A DNA stretch of 64,000 bases from S5-327 sp965200975 (GCA_965200975.1 OZ241740.1:496001-560000), one strand, 5' to 3'. Positions 36,444-45,503 are shown, numbered from the stretch's first letter. A program made the numbers and translations. Notes: generated from the sequence alone by a model not told the origin.

Positions 36444-37717
36444 CCATTATCGTGCAGAAGTACGGCGGAACCTCCGTGGGCAACGCCGAAAGGATCAAGC
36501 ACGTCGCCCTGCGCATCGCCAGAACTCGCGCCGCCGGCCATCAGGTCGCCGCCGTCGTCTCCGCTATGGGCGACACCACCAACGAGCTCATCAAAATGGC
36601 GCGCAGCATCGCCTACGCGCCGGAGCCCCGCGAACTCGACCTGCTCCTCTCCACCGGTGAACTCGTCTCGTGCACTCTCACGGCTATGGCGCTCAGAGAG
36701 ATCGGCTGCGAAGCCATCAGTATGAGCGGCGCTCAGGCCGGCGTCCGCACCGATACTGTGCACGGGCGCGCGACCATTGTCGCCTTCGACGCTGACCGCG
36801 TCCGCGCGGAACTCGACGCCGGCCGCATCGTCATCGTCGCCGGGTTTCAGGGCGTCACCGACGAAATGGATGTGACCACGCTCGGCAGGGGCGGCTCTGA
36901 CACCACGGCTGTCGCGCTTGCCGTCGCCCTGGGCGCCGCCCGCTGCGAGGTCTATACCGACGTCGACGGCATCTATACCGCAGACCCCCGCATCGCGCCC
37001 GGCGCCCGCAAGCTCAGCGAGATCGGGTACGAGGAGATGCTCGAACTCGCCAGCTACGGCGCCAAGATGCACCCGCGCTCGATCGAGCTCGCCGCATGGT
37101 ACAAAATCCCCATCCTCGTCGCCTCCAGCTACGAGCACACGCCAGGCACGCTCATCCACGATACCGACCCCGCCGGCCCTCCGGCGCAGGAAGGAACGCA
37201 GACAGAAGCGCAGGAAGGAAGAGGAAACGGCATGGAAGTCCCCAACAAAGTAAGAGGCGTAGCCTACGACCGCGGCGTTGCGCGCATCACCGTCCGCGCC
37301 GTGCCGGACCGCCCGGGGATTGCTGCTGCTCTCTTCAAACCGCTCTCCGACGCCAACGTCAGCGTCGACACTATCGTGCAGAACGCCAGCGCCGACCGGC
37401 TCACCGACCTCTCGTTCACGGTCAGTCGCCTCGACTTCCGTCTTGCCCTCGAGATTACGCAGCAGATCGCCCGCGAGATAGGCGCCGCCGACTGCGTCTC
37501 GCACGACGCCCTTGGGCAGGTCAGCATCGTCGGCACAGGCATGCAGAACGCCCCCGGCGTCGCGTCGCTGATGTTCTCGTCCCTTGCGCAGGCCGGCGTG
37601 AACATCGAGATGATCACCACCTCGCAGATCCGCATCACCTGCATCGTCGACGAACACCAGATCGCCACGGCGGTCCGCGCTCTCCACGACGCCTTTGAGC
37701 TCGACCAGACGGACTGA
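36440..37717 (+). CDS. lysC: Aspartokinase
   Basis: First enzyme of the aspartate pathway (Lys, Thr, Met, diaminopimelate); 425 aa. N-terminal kinase domain: IIVQKYGGTSVGNAERIK, STGELVS, GRGGSDTTAVALA and the YTDVDGIYTADPRI segment. Two C-terminal ACT domains follow (from about residue 275; GMQNAPGVASLMF), the allosteric lysine/threonine site of the class. A ~25-residue Gln/Glu/Gly-rich insert (residues ~243-267) separates kinase and ACT parts, making it slightly long. The very long upstream open frame is a shadow over thrB. Confidence 0.96.
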   Translation: MTIIVQKYGGTSVGNAERIKHVALRIARTRAAGHQVAAVVSAMGDTTNELIKMARSIAYAPEPRELDLLLSTGELVSCTLTAMALREIGCEAISMSGAQAGVRTDTVHGRATIVAFDADRVRAELDAGRIVIVAGFQGVTDEMDVTTLGRGGSDTTAVALAVALGAARCEVYTDVDGIYTADPRIAPGARKLSEIGYEEMLELASYGAKMHPRSIELAAWYKIPILVASSYEHTPGTLIHDTDPAGPPAQEGTQTEAQEGRGNGMEVPNKVRGVAYDRGVARITVRAVPDRPGIAAALFKPLSDANVSVDTIVQNASADRLTDLSFTVSRLDFRLALEITQQIAREIGAADCVSHDALGQVSIVGTGMQNAPGVASLMFSSLAQAGVNIEMITTSQIRITCIVDEHQIATAVRALHDAFELDQTD

Positions 37718-37907
37718 GTTCCCGTAACGCTCCTCTCCTGGCGCTGAGCTTGCCCGCCGGCGCTTTCGTCCAAGGCGCGCTGCGCGTCCGTCCGGACGCC
37801 GGCGGAGCAAGGGCAATTCGCTTGCAATCTCCACCTAATCTCATTGACCCTCTCGCCGCGCTGAGTCAAGCTACTCTCCGCTGCCGAACAGCCTTCCGGA
37901 GCGCGCC

Positions 37908-38319
37908 GTGGCCGCCATCGAGGAGATCCTGACCAAGAGCAAGGTCATCGCCGTTGTGGGGCTCTCCGATAAGCCCGACCGGCCCTCGAACAGCGTCGCG
38001 AGGTATCTGCAGGGCGCAAGGCTACAGGGTTATCCCCGTGAATCCTGCGCTCTCCGGTCCGGTGCTCGGCGAGCAACCGTACCGCAAACTGGAGGATGTT
38101 CAGGAACACGTCGACATCGTCGACATATTCAGAAGACCGGTCGATGTGCCGCCCGTTGTCGATGCGGCCATCGCCATCGGCGCCTCCGTCGTGTGGATGC
38201 AACTGGGGATCGTCCACGAAGAGGCCGCCGAAAAAGCGCGGGCTGCAGGGCTCGATGTCGTGATGGACAAGTGCACGGCAATCGAACTCAAGGCCCTGCG
38301 CAGCGACCCGAAAACATAA
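37908..38319 (+). pseudogene. CoA-binding protein (YccU-like), interrupted by a +1 frameshift
   Basis: A small Rossmann CoA-binding-domain protein split over two frames. From the GTG at 37908 it reads AIEEILTKSKVIAVVGLSDK and PDRPSNSVARYLQ. After the GGG at 38012-38014 the homologous sequence continues one frame over as AQGYRVIPVNPALSGPVLGE and on to CTAIELKALR before a TAA at 38317. One extra G restores the expected RYLQAQGYRVIPVNP, so a single-base insertion or an assembly error is likely. Without it the product would be ~136 aa, the family's usual size. An SD (CGGAG) precedes the GTG. Confidence 0.8.
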
Positions 38320-38369
38320 CAGAGACACGAGAAAGGGGGTAAAGGCGCCGTGTCGAACGGAGTGCGCAT

Positions 38370-39194
38370 ATGGTGTACCGTGAGACGGAGCATGTCCGAT
38401 TGCTGAAGGAGCGGACGCGCTTGTCCATCGCCCTCGCCACAGAAGGCAAATGGGCCGAGGCGGCGCAGCTCAACAGAGAGATCCTCGAAGCCTGTCCCGA
38501 TAACGTTCCGGCCCTGAACCGCCTGGGCAGAGCCCTCATCGAACTTGGTCTGATGACCGAAGCGCTCGAAGCCTTCCGGAACGCGCTGTTGATCGACCCC
38601 CGCAACGATATCGCCGCTACCCACGTCGCGCGCCTCGACTGGGCCGCTGAGAGTCCGGCCCCGCTCGGATCTGCCTCCGGCGCGCGCCCCGGCCTGAGCG
38701 CCAAAGTGTTCACCGGCGACAGCGGCAAAAGCGCCGAGGTCACCCTGCTCGAATCCGTCTATGCCGGCTGCCTCTCTCCGGGCGCAGTCGTCTCGCTCGT
38801 AAGCGACGGGCCCCGCCTCCTCGCTGTCGACTCCGCGGGCGATTGCCTCGGCCTCGTCCCCCCAAGAGTCGCTCGGCGCCTCGCCGCTCTCATCGCCGGC
38901 GGCAACAGGTACGACGGCGCGGTCTCCGGCCAGACCGCCGGCGCCATTCGCGTCGTGCTCCGCGAAACCTTCCAGCATCCGAGCCAGCGCTCCAAAGTCT
39001 CGTTTCCTCCGAACCCCGAACCCGAGCCTCTCGCGGAGGAGCCGTCCCTGACCGTCGCCGAGTCCTCGCTTCCTGTCCTCGTCGGAGTCGTGTACGACGA
39101 CGTCCCGGTGTACGAACTTGTAGCCGCCGGCTCGCCGATCAGCGACCCTCTCTTCGACGACCTTATCGATGACGACGACGAGGACGACCTGTAG
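38370..39194 (+). CDS. Tetratricopeptide-repeat protein with acidic C-terminus
   Basis: A 274-aa cytoplasmic protein. About 1.5-2 TPR units occupy residues ~12-85 (GKWAEAAQLNREILEACPDN, ALNRLGRALIELGLMTEALE). A central mixed domain (~105-205; PGAVVSLVSDGPRLLAVDSA) follows, then an acidic tail ending FDDLIDDDDEDDL. This combination is seen in proteins I associate with Chloroflexota, without known function; it is probably a scaffold. SD CGGAG before ATG 38370. Confidence 0.75.
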   Translation: MVYRETEHVRLLKERTRLSIALATEGKWAEAAQLNREILEACPDNVPALNRLGRALIELGLMTEALEAFRNALLIDPRNDIAATHVARLDWAAESPAPLGSASGARPGLSAKVFTGDSGKSAEVTLLESVYAGCLSPGAVVSLVSDGPRLLAVDSAGDCLGLVPPRVARRLAALIAGGNRYDGAVSGQTAGAIRVVLRETFQHPSQRSKVSFPPNPEPEPLAEEPSLTVAESSLPVLVGVVYDDVPVYELVAAGSPISDPLFDDLIDDDDEDDL

Positions 39195-39210
39195 CGCTGA
39201 ACGGAAACGA

Positions 39211-39300
39211 CACGGCTGAGGACGTCCGGCGGAGCGCGCCGCGCCCGGGAGCGCGCAAACGCTGGCCCTCAGCCGTGCGCGCGCAAGGAGGGCTCCTCCT
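39211..39300. repeat. Long-range inverted repeat and small hairpin between convergent genes
   Basis: CACGGCTGAGG (39211-39221) is exactly complementary to CCTCAGCCGTG (39267-39277) across 45 GC-rich bases, and a short AGGAGG/CCTCCT hairpin follows at 39286-39300. Lying between the TPR gene and the convergent Fe-S oxidoreductase gene, it probably terminates transcription from one or both sides. Confidence 0.5.
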
Positions 39301-39394
39301 GCGCCCCTTGGGGCAACCGGGCCGAGACCCTAAGCGGCGGCGGCGCCGATCTTCGAAACGGAGCCAGCCCTCGGTTGACCTTTCAGTTGGCCCT

Positions 39395-41485
39395 TCAGTC
39401 GGCGAGACTCTCCGCAAGGAGCTCGAGCAGGTCCTTCGCCGACTTGCCGTCGGCGGCGCCCTTGGCCGTGATGCCCTCCTCCATCATCTGCAGACAGAAA
39501 GGGCACGACACGCCCACCGCGTCCGCGTTCGTCTCCAGAAAGTGGTCGGCGCGGATGTGGTTGACGCGCGTCCCCGGCTCCTCCATCCACATCCGCCCGC
39601 CGCCTGCGCCGCAGCAGAAGCCACGCTCGCGGCAGCGGCCCTCGCCCATCTCCACCAGTTGCAGCCCCGGGATCGCCCGTGCAATCTCCCGCGGCGCCTC
39701 GTAGATGTCGTTATGACGCCCCAGATAGCACGAGTCGTGATACGCCACCGACAAGGGCACCGCCTTCTTCGGCTTGATGCGCCCCTCGCGCAGCAGCTGC
39801 GCCACAACCTCCGTGTAGTGCGCGACCTCGAACTCGCCCCCGAACTGCGGATACTCGTTCTTGATGGTGTTGAAGCAGTGAGGGCAGAGCGTCGCCACCT
39901 TCCGCACTCCGTACCCTTTAAGCGTCTCGATGTTCTGCTCCGCCATCATCTGGTACAGATACTCGTTCCCCAGACGCCGCGCCGGATCGCCCGTGCACGT
40001 CTCCTCTGCTCCCAGCACCCGGTACTTCACGCCCGCCAGCCGGAGCACCGACGCCATAGCCCGCGCCACCTGCTGCCCGCGCCCGTCGAGCGCCGACGCG
40101 CATCCTACCCACAGCAGCAATTCGCAATCCGGATCGTCCGCCATCGTTACGGCCTCGGTCCCTTCCATCCAGTCGGTGCGGGTGGCCTGTGTGCCCCGCC
40201 ACGGATGCCCCCGCTGCTCCATCGAGTTCAGCGCCCCCATCGCCGTCTCGGGAACGTCCGCCTCCTCCATCGTGAGATAGCGCCGCATCTCCACTATCGA
40301 ATCGATATGCTCCACGAACGCGGGGCACGCCTCCATGCACGCGCGGCACGTGGTGCACGACCACAACGCCTCGGCGCTCACAAAGCCGTGGACGAGGTCG
40401 CGCTCCGGGGGCGGCGGGGGAGCGTCCGGCCCCTCCGCGATCAACAGGGGCGCCCGCTCGATCATGTACGCTTTCGCATCCTGCACCAGCTTCCGCGGCG
40501 AGAGCGGCTTCCCGCTCCGCCATGCGGGACACTGGTCCTGGCATCGCCCACAGTTCGTGCAGGAGTCGTAATCGAGCAACTGCTTCGACGTGAGCTGCGT
40601 GATCTCGCGCGCCCCGAACGAGTCCAGCTCGTCAAGAGCGCCCATAGGCCGCAGCGCTCCCTTCGGGCGCGTCACCGACGAACGCATCACCAGGTTCATC
40701 GGGCTCACGAATATGTGCATCAGAGGCCCGAACCGCCACGCCGCGTACACGAACGTCGCCGACATCAGCGCGGCGTGTCCCCACCACAGCCAGAAGTGCG
40801 ACGCTTCCATCGCCCACACCGTAGTGCCCGTCGCCCGGATGCCCACTGCTATCACATACGAGAACGGCGACCAGTACGCCGACGCGACGCTGTAAAGCTC
40901 GCTCGACGGCTCCAGCTCCGTCGCCGCCATCCGCAGCGACTGCAGCACGAACCCGGAAAGCGCCATGCTGAACAGCAGCGCCAGCAACACCCCGTTCTCC
41001 AGCATCGTGTTCAGCCGCGGAGGGCGGACGATGTACCGGCGGTAGGCCGCCAGCCCTGTGCCCGCAATGAGCATCATCCCGCCGATGTCCCACACCAGTT
41101 CGAGCTGCACCCCGATCCGCCGGCTCGCCAGATGCCACCCGAACCAGTTCTCGGCGTTGAACTCCACCGCGTCGAGGCTGGTCGCGATGAACAGTATCGC
41201 CATTCCCCAGAAGATGAGCGCGTGCATCGCGCCCGGATAACGCTCGTGGCTTACGAACCGGCGGTGCCCCGCAGCGTCGGTGAGGATCGACCGCAGCGCA
41301 GCCAGAAGCCGCGGCCCCCACGGCCCCACGTCCGGGTTCGGCTTCCCCAGCCGCCAGTACCGCGACCGCCTCCAGAGCGCCCACCCCACCGCCGCGACCG
41401 ATACGACGCCCACGAGGTACACCAACGCCCCCAGCGGGTAGCCTATGTTCCAGAAATCCAGCCGGCCATTCAGTTCAGGAGGCAA
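39395..41485 (-). CDS. Fused cytochrome-b / 2[4Fe-4S] / heterodisulfide-reductase-type oxidoreductase
   Basis: A 696-aa membrane electron carrier. The N-terminal ~265 residues form a NarI-like membrane domain with ~5-6 helices and candidate haem His in SHERYPGAMHAL and ASHFWLWWGHAAL. Two [4Fe-4S] motifs follow (C309/312/315/319 in CTNCGRCQDQCP; C377/380/383/387 in CTTCRACMEACP). Then come two CCG-type domains (CPHCFNTIKNEYP; GFCCGAGGG with CPFC), as in HdrD/GlpC. It likely passes electrons between menaquinone and an unknown thiol or soluble partner. TTG 41485 is chosen for the GGAGGGG upstream. No partner flavoprotein is adjacent. Confidence 0.88.
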   Translation of the reverse strand: MPPELNGRLDFWNIGYPLGALVYLVGVVSVAAVGWALWRRSRYWRLGKPNPDVGPWGPRLLAALRSILTDAAGHRRFVSHERYPGAMHALIFWGMAILFIATSLDAVEFNAENWFGWHLASRRIGVQLELVWDIGGMMLIAGTGLAAYRRYIVRPPRLNTMLENGVLLALLFSMALSGFVLQSLRMAATELEPSSELYSVASAYWSPFSYVIAVGIRATGTTVWAMEASHFWLWWGHAALMSATFVYAAWRFGPLMHIFVSPMNLVMRSSVTRPKGALRPMGALDELDSFGAREITQLTSKQLLDYDSCTNCGRCQDQCPAWRSGKPLSPRKLVQDAKAYMIERAPLLIAEGPDAPPPPPERDLVHGFVSAEALWSCTTCRACMEACPAFVEHIDSIVEMRRYLTMEEADVPETAMGALNSMEQRGHPWRGTQATRTDWMEGTEAVTMADDPDCELLLWVGCASALDGRGQQVARAMASVLRLAGVKYRVLGAEETCTGDPARRLGNEYLYQMMAEQNIETLKGYGVRKVATLCPHCFNTIKNEYPQFGGEFEVAHYTEVVAQLLREGRIKPKKAVPLSVAYHDSCYLGRHNDIYEAPREIARAIPGLQLVEMGEGRCRERGFCCGAGGGRMWMEEPGTRVNHIRADHFLETNADAVGVSCPFCLQMMEEGITAKGAADGKSAKDLLELLAESLAD

Positions 41486-41662
41486 TGCGCCGCCCCTCCG
41501 TTCAGGGTGGGCGAGAGTGTAGCAGGCGCGCCAAACCCCTCGAAAAGGCGGCGAGCAGACCTGCGGGGGCCGGGATTGACGCCGTAGCTTCACGGCGATA
41601 CCGTCGAGCGCGCCGCAGAGCGCGGCCCGGCGGCGCGCCGGAATCTATCGCGGAGGAGCAAG

Positions 41663-42838
41663 ATGACTACGAACTACGACCCAGCAGCCGCCCCGGTCTT
41701 CGAGCGCATCGATCCCTACGAGGAGTGGCAGCGAGACGAGGGCGCCAAGCTCCACGGCGGCCTCTACATCAAAAGCCTCCTCACCCTCGAACTGGACTAC
41801 TGGCCCCGCAAGGGATGCAACGGCGCCGTCGTCTACCTCGACGGCGACGAGGGCACCGACGAGCACGTCGTGGAGATCGGCCCCGCCGGCAAGACAAACC
41901 CCGAACGCCATATGTACAACGAGGTGATCTACGTCCTCAGCGGACGGGGCGCCACCTCCGTCTGGTACGACGAATCCAAGAAGCAGACGTTCGAGTGGGC
42001 GAAGGGCGCCTACTTCTCCATCCCCATGAACGCCAACTACCAGCACTTCAACGGCAGCGGCGCCGAGCCCACCCGTATGGTCTCCGTCACCAACCTGCCC
42101 AGCATGATCCGCAAGTTCATCACGCCCGACTTCATTTGGAACAACCCCTACGTGTTTCCCGACAGGCTGAACACCGAGGAAGGCTGGGCCTCCGGCTCCG
42201 GCATGATGTACAAGGGACGCGTCTGGGAGACGAACTTCCTGCCCGACGCCGCCAACATGCCGATGCCCGACTGGTCGGAGCGCGGCGCCGGCGGCACCAA
42301 CATCATGCTGTCCCTCGCCGACAACACCGTGTCGTCCCATATCTCCGAGTTCCCCGTAGGCACCTACAAAAAGGCCCACCGGCATGGCCCCGGCGCCCAT
42401 CTGCTCATTACCGGCGGCGAGGGTTTCGCCCTCCTCTGGAAGAACGAGGATATGTCCGACCTCGTCAAGGCTGATTGGGGAGAGGGCAGCCTCTACCTGC
42501 CGACGCAGGACTCGTACAGCGAGTACTTCCACCAGCACTTCAATGTAGGCACAACCCCGGCCCGGTACATCAATATGAGCCCGTCGAACTCCCGCAAGTA
42601 CACCTACGAGCGCGGCATCAACGACCCCTCGCGCCGGGGCGAAATCCGCGCAATGGTCAGCATCAAGGAGGGCGGCATCCAGCTCGAGTACGAGGACGAA
42701 GACCCGCGCGTCCACGAGATCTTCGAAGAGGAGCTCCGCAAGCATGGCCAGGAGTGCCGTATGAAGAACCTCGTCGCCACCTGCACTGGCGTCCCTGGCC
42801 CCGAAAACAAGAAAGGCGCCCTGGAGGACTACGACTAG
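41663..42838 (+). CDS. Two-domain cupin protein (gentisate dioxygenase-like fold)
   Basis: A 391-aa bicupin. The N-terminal cupin carries HMYNEVIYVLSGRG (residues ~92-105). The C-terminal cupin carries YKKAHRHGPGAHLLITGGEG (~235-254), whose His cluster could hold Fe or Mn. The overall layout resembles gentisate 1,2-dioxygenase and related ring-cleaving or isomerising bicupins, but I cannot assign a substrate. A strong SD (GGAGGAGCAAG) precedes the ATG, and the gene stands alone. Confidence 0.8.
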   Translation: MTTNYDPAAAPVFERIDPYEEWQRDEGAKLHGGLYIKSLLTLELDYWPRKGCNGAVVYLDGDEGTDEHVVEIGPAGKTNPERHMYNEVIYVLSGRGATSVWYDESKKQTFEWAKGAYFSIPMNANYQHFNGSGAEPTRMVSVTNLPSMIRKFITPDFIWNNPYVFPDRLNTEEGWASGSGMMYKGRVWETNFLPDAANMPMPDWSERGAGGTNIMLSLADNTVSSHISEFPVGTYKKAHRHGPGAHLLITGGEGFALLWKNEDMSDLVKADWGEGSLYLPTQDSYSEYFHQHFNVGTTPARYINMSPSNSRKYTYERGINDPSRRGEIRAMVSIKEGGIQLEYEDEDPRVHEIFEEELRKHGQECRMKNLVATCTGVPGPENKKGALEDYD

Positions 42839-42889
42839 TCCGCGCCTCTTCCCGTCGAGGCGATTGCTCAGCTCTCAGGGGCAGACTCG

Positions 42890-42919
42890 CTCCCCTCCCC
42901 CGCGAGCGGGGGAGGGGAG
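42890..42919. terminator. Bidirectional terminator between the cupin gene and pheS
   Basis: A perfect 13-bp stem, CTCCCCTCCCCCG (42890-42902) with CGGGGGAGGGGAG (42907-42919), and loop CGAG, between convergent genes. The remaining ~200 bp to pheS hold nothing recognisable. Confidence 0.75.
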
Positions 42920-43130
42920 TGTTTCGTCAGGCGCGCCCCGGGCTCCGGGGCCGCTTTGGGTTGCCGGGCGCGGAATACGAGATTGCCGCCAGCAGGGAGC
43001 CGGCAATGTCCGGCGCACTGTCCTCGCGAGGTGAATCGCTACGAGCGGGCGGCGGCTCCCACCGGCGCGTTGTGTAAGCGATGAGGCCGGTCCGCGGCGG
43101 GCCGGACGCGGGGTCCGCTATGCGTCGCCG

Positions 43131-44144
43131 CTAGCCGAACTGCCGCAGGAAGCGGATGTCGTTCGCGAAGAAGTGACGCACGTCGTTGACGCCGTACTTC
43201 AGCATCGCGATGCGCTCAGGGCCCATGCCGAACGCGAAACCCGAGTAGATCGACGGGTCGTAGCCCACGGCCCGAAGCACGTTGGGATGCACCATCCCCG
43301 CGCCCAATATCTCCAGCCAGTCGCCGCGCCACTCGATCGACATATCCACGCCCGGCTCGACGAACGGGAAGTAGTCGCACCGGAACCGCACGCGCGTATC
43401 CGGCCCGAACATCTGCCGCGCGAACTCGTAGAGCGTGTGCTTCAGATTCGCGAACGTCACGCCTGTGTCGACCGCCAAGCCCTCGATCTGATGGAACTGC
43501 GACTCGTGCGTGGCGTCCGTCGCCTCGTAGCGGTAGCACTTGCCCGGCACAATGACGCGCACCGGAGGCTCCTGCGCCTCCATCACGCGCGCCTGCATCG
43601 GCGAGGTGTGCGTCCTTAGCAGCGTAGTGAAGCCGCCGTCAGCCGTGCGGTTCGCGTCGAGCCAGAACGTGTCGAACATGTCGCGCGCCGGGTGATCGCG
43701 CGGAATGTTCAGCATCTCGAAGTTGTAGCGGTCCCACTCGACCTCCGGCCCCTCGACGACCTGAAAGCCCATACCCTGAAAGATGCCGCAGATTTCGCGG
43801 ATAACCATCGTAGACGGGTGATAACGCCCCATCGCCGACGCCCGGCCCGGCAGCGTTACGTCAATCGCATCGTCGGCGGGCGAACTCGCCGCCTCGAGCG
43901 CAGCCCGCCGCGCCGCCATCCGCTCCTCGAGCTCGGCCTTGGCCGAATTCCCTGCGGCGCCTACCGCCCGGCGCTCCTCCGGCGCCAGCTGCGCCACGCT
44001 CCGCAGCGCCTTGGTCAGCGCTCCGGAGCGCCCCAGGTTCGCGAGGCGCCACGCCTCAACGTCGTCGAGCGTCTCGGCGCGCTCCAACGTCTCCGCCGCC
44101 TCAGCGCGCAAGGCGGCAATAGATTCCAGGGAAACAGCAGCCAT
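43131..44144 (-). CDS. pheS: Phenylalanyl-tRNA synthetase alpha subunit
   Basis: Catalytic subunit of PheRS, 337 aa. The N-terminal coiled coil (~1-90) binds tRNA. Class II motifs follow: HPSTMVIREICGIFQGMGFQ, motif 2 VIVPGKCYRYEATDATHESQ with FHQIEGL, and motif 3 FAFGMGPERIAMLKYGVNDV with RHFF. It is divergent from infC and separated from pheT by 3.3 kb, which is unusual because pheST normally form one operon downstream of rplT. A TATACT nine bases before the ATG suggests an almost leaderless mRNA. Confidence 0.96.
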   Translation of the reverse strand: MAAVSLESIAALRAEAAETLERAETLDDVEAWRLANLGRSGALTKALRSVAQLAPEERRAVGAAGNSAKAELEERMAARRAALEAASSPADDAIDVTLPGRASAMGRYHPSTMVIREICGIFQGMGFQVVEGPEVEWDRYNFEMLNIPRDHPARDMFDTFWLDANRTADGGFTTLLRTHTSPMQARVMEAQEPPVRVIVPGKCYRYEATDATHESQFHQIEGLAVDTGVTFANLKHTLYEFARQMFGPDTRVRFRCDYFPFVEPGVDMSIEWRGDWLEILGAGMVHPNVLRAVGYDPSIYSGFAFGMGPERIAMLKYGVNDVRHFFANDIRFLRQFG

Positions 44145-44153
44145 GAGGCCCCC

Positions 44154-44159
44154 AGTATA
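44154..44159 (-). promoter_or_regulatory. -10 box of pheS, near-leaderless
   Basis: TATACT on the minus strand ending 9 nt before the pheS ATG; no SD is visible in the gap apart from a G run. Confidence 0.45.
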
Positions 44160-44182
44160 CAGGACAGCCCCCTCCCGCCGAA

Positions 44183-44231
44183 TCCCCGGGGGTCTGGGGG
44201 AGCGGACGCTCTCCCAGTTGCGCGCCGGCGC
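44183..44231 (+). repeat. Dispersed hairpin repeat, copy 10
   Basis: TCCCCGGGGGTCTGGGGGAGCG then GACGCTCTCCCAGT and the CGCGCCGGCGC tail, between the divergent promoters of pheS and infC. Confidence 0.85.
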
Positions 44232-44266
44232 ATCATGCTGAGCAGCTATCGCACGGCAAAACGCGG

Positions 44267-44295
44267 TTGAGCAGCACAACGGCGCCGTGTATACT
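44267..44295 (+). promoter_or_regulatory. Promoter of infC-rpmI-rplT
   Basis: -35 TTGAGC (44267-44272), 17-bp spacer, -10 TATACT (44290-44295). This is the best two-box promoter in the window. It predicts a ~50-nt leader before the ATA start. Confidence 0.75.
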
Positions 44296-44350
44296 CCCCG
44301 AGGCGTCCCGCCAGGGGCGTGAACCCTCTGAACAGGAAGGACAAGCGCAC

Positions 44351-44926
44351 ATAGCTAAGGAATACCGCGTCAACGAGCGCATCCGGGTTCCCGAGGTTCG
44401 GGTCGTAGACGAGCGTGGAGAGCAGTTCGGTGTGATGACGATCTCCAACGCCCTCGCTCTGGCTCGAGAGCACGACTTGGACTTGGTTGAGGTTGCGCCC
44501 AACTCCACCCCGCCTGTCTGCCGCTTGCTCGACTACGGCAAGTTCCGTTATCTGCAATCGACCAAAGAGCGGGAGATGCGCAAGTCCCACAAGAACGTTG
44601 GACTGCGCGAGGTGCGGTTCCGCCCACGCATCGGGCGGCACGACATCGAGGCCAAAGAGCGCCTCGTCGCGAAGCTCCTCGAGGAGGGCAACAAGGTGAA
44701 GGTCTCGGTAATGCACCGGGGCCGCGAACTCGACCATCCGGAGCTTGCAGTAGGCCTGCTGCGGCAGGTGCACGAGGCGGTGAAGGACAACGCCAAGCTC
44801 GAACAGACGCCAAAGCTGGAAGGCAGATTTATGAGCATCATACTGGCCCCGGGAAGAGTGGCGGCAGCCTCCCGCCCGGCGCCGGTTTCCGAGGAGTCCA
44901 CCGTTGCCGAAGATGAAAACGCATAA
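44351..44926 (+). CDS. infC: Translation initiation factor IF-3, ATA start
   Basis: IF-3 binds the 30S subunit and rejects non-standard start codons; 191 aa. Recognised by KEYRVNERIRVPEVRVVD, LVEVAPNSTPPVCRLLDYGK, REVRFRPRIGRHDIE and VSVMHRGRELDHPELA. The conserved N-terminus begins at ATA 44351, ten bases after AGGAAGG; the only earlier starts in frame lie inside the promoter. A rare start codon on infC is a known autoregulatory device (AUU in E. coli), which fits. A Ser/Glu-rich extension forms the C-terminus. First gene of infC-rpmI-rplT. Confidence 0.94.
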   Translation: MAKEYRVNERIRVPEVRVVDERGEQFGVMTISNALALAREHDLDLVEVAPNSTPPVCRLLDYGKFRYLQSTKEREMRKSHKNVGLREVRFRPRIGRHDIEAKERLVAKLLEEGNKVKVSVMHRGRELDHPELAVGLLRQVHEAVKDNAKLEQTPKLEGRFMSIILAPGRVAAASRPAPVSEESTVAEDENA

Positions 44927-45107
44927 GGGCGCGGCTGCGCGCTACCGCGTGAGCGGGGCAGGGAAACTGCTGCGCATGAAGCGGCACTCCAGCCACCTGC
45001 GCCGCAAGAAGCCCCGCGCGATTACCCGCACCTACAGCGACACCGTCGCCGCCGACCCGTCTAATCGCAGACGGCTCTTGAAGCTCGTCCCCGCGCTCAA
45101 CAAGTAG
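44904..45107 (+). CDS. rpmI: Ribosomal protein L35
   Basis: A 67-aa 50S protein, strongly basic; begins PKMKTHKGAAARYRVSGAGK, the L35 consensus. TTG start at 44904 with GAGGAG seven bases upstream, overlapping the end of infC by 23 nt, so it is translationally coupled. Confidence 0.95.
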   Translation: MPKMKTHKGAAARYRVSGAGKLLRMKRHSSHLRRKKPRAITRTYSDTVAADPSNRRRLLKLVPALNK

Positions 45108-45129
45108 ACAAGCAGATCGGAGTCCCATC

Positions 45130-45498
45130 ATGGCACGCGTCAAGCGCGGCGTGACCGCGCACCAACGGCACAAGAAGGTGCTGAAACTCACGAAAGGGCA
45201 CCGAGGCACGAAGCACGCCCTTTACCGCCGCGCGCACGAGTCGATGCTTCACGCGCTGGCGTACTCCTACGCTCACCGGCGCGAGCTCAAGGGCGATATG
45301 CGCCGCCTCTGGATAGTCCGCTTGGGCGCCGCAGCCCGGGAGCATGGCCTCTCCTACTCCCAATTCATTCACGGCCTGAAGCTCGCGAACATAACGCTCG
45401 ACCGCAAGGTGCTCTCCGAATTGGCGATCGCCGAACCGGCCGCGTTCGCCCAGGTGGCCTCGCGCGCCAAAGCCAGCCTCGCTGCCGCCGCCGCGTAA
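45130..45498 (+). CDS. rplT: Ribosomal protein L20
   Basis: A 122-aa RNA-binding 50S assembly protein, starting ARVKRGVTAHQRHKKVLKL and containing RDLWIVR-like RRLWIVRLGAAAREHGLSYS and LDRKVLSELAI. In many bacteria L20 represses this operon by binding its leader; no such mRNA site could be confirmed here. GGAG lies 9 nt before the ATG. Confidence 0.96.
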   Translation: MARVKRGVTAHQRHKKVLKLTKGHRGTKHALYRRAHESMLHALAYSYAHRRELKGDMRRLWIVRLGAAAREHGLSYSQFIHGLKLANITLDRKVLSELAIAEPAAFAQVASRAKASLAAAAA

Positions 45499-45503
45499 GT
45501 CTG

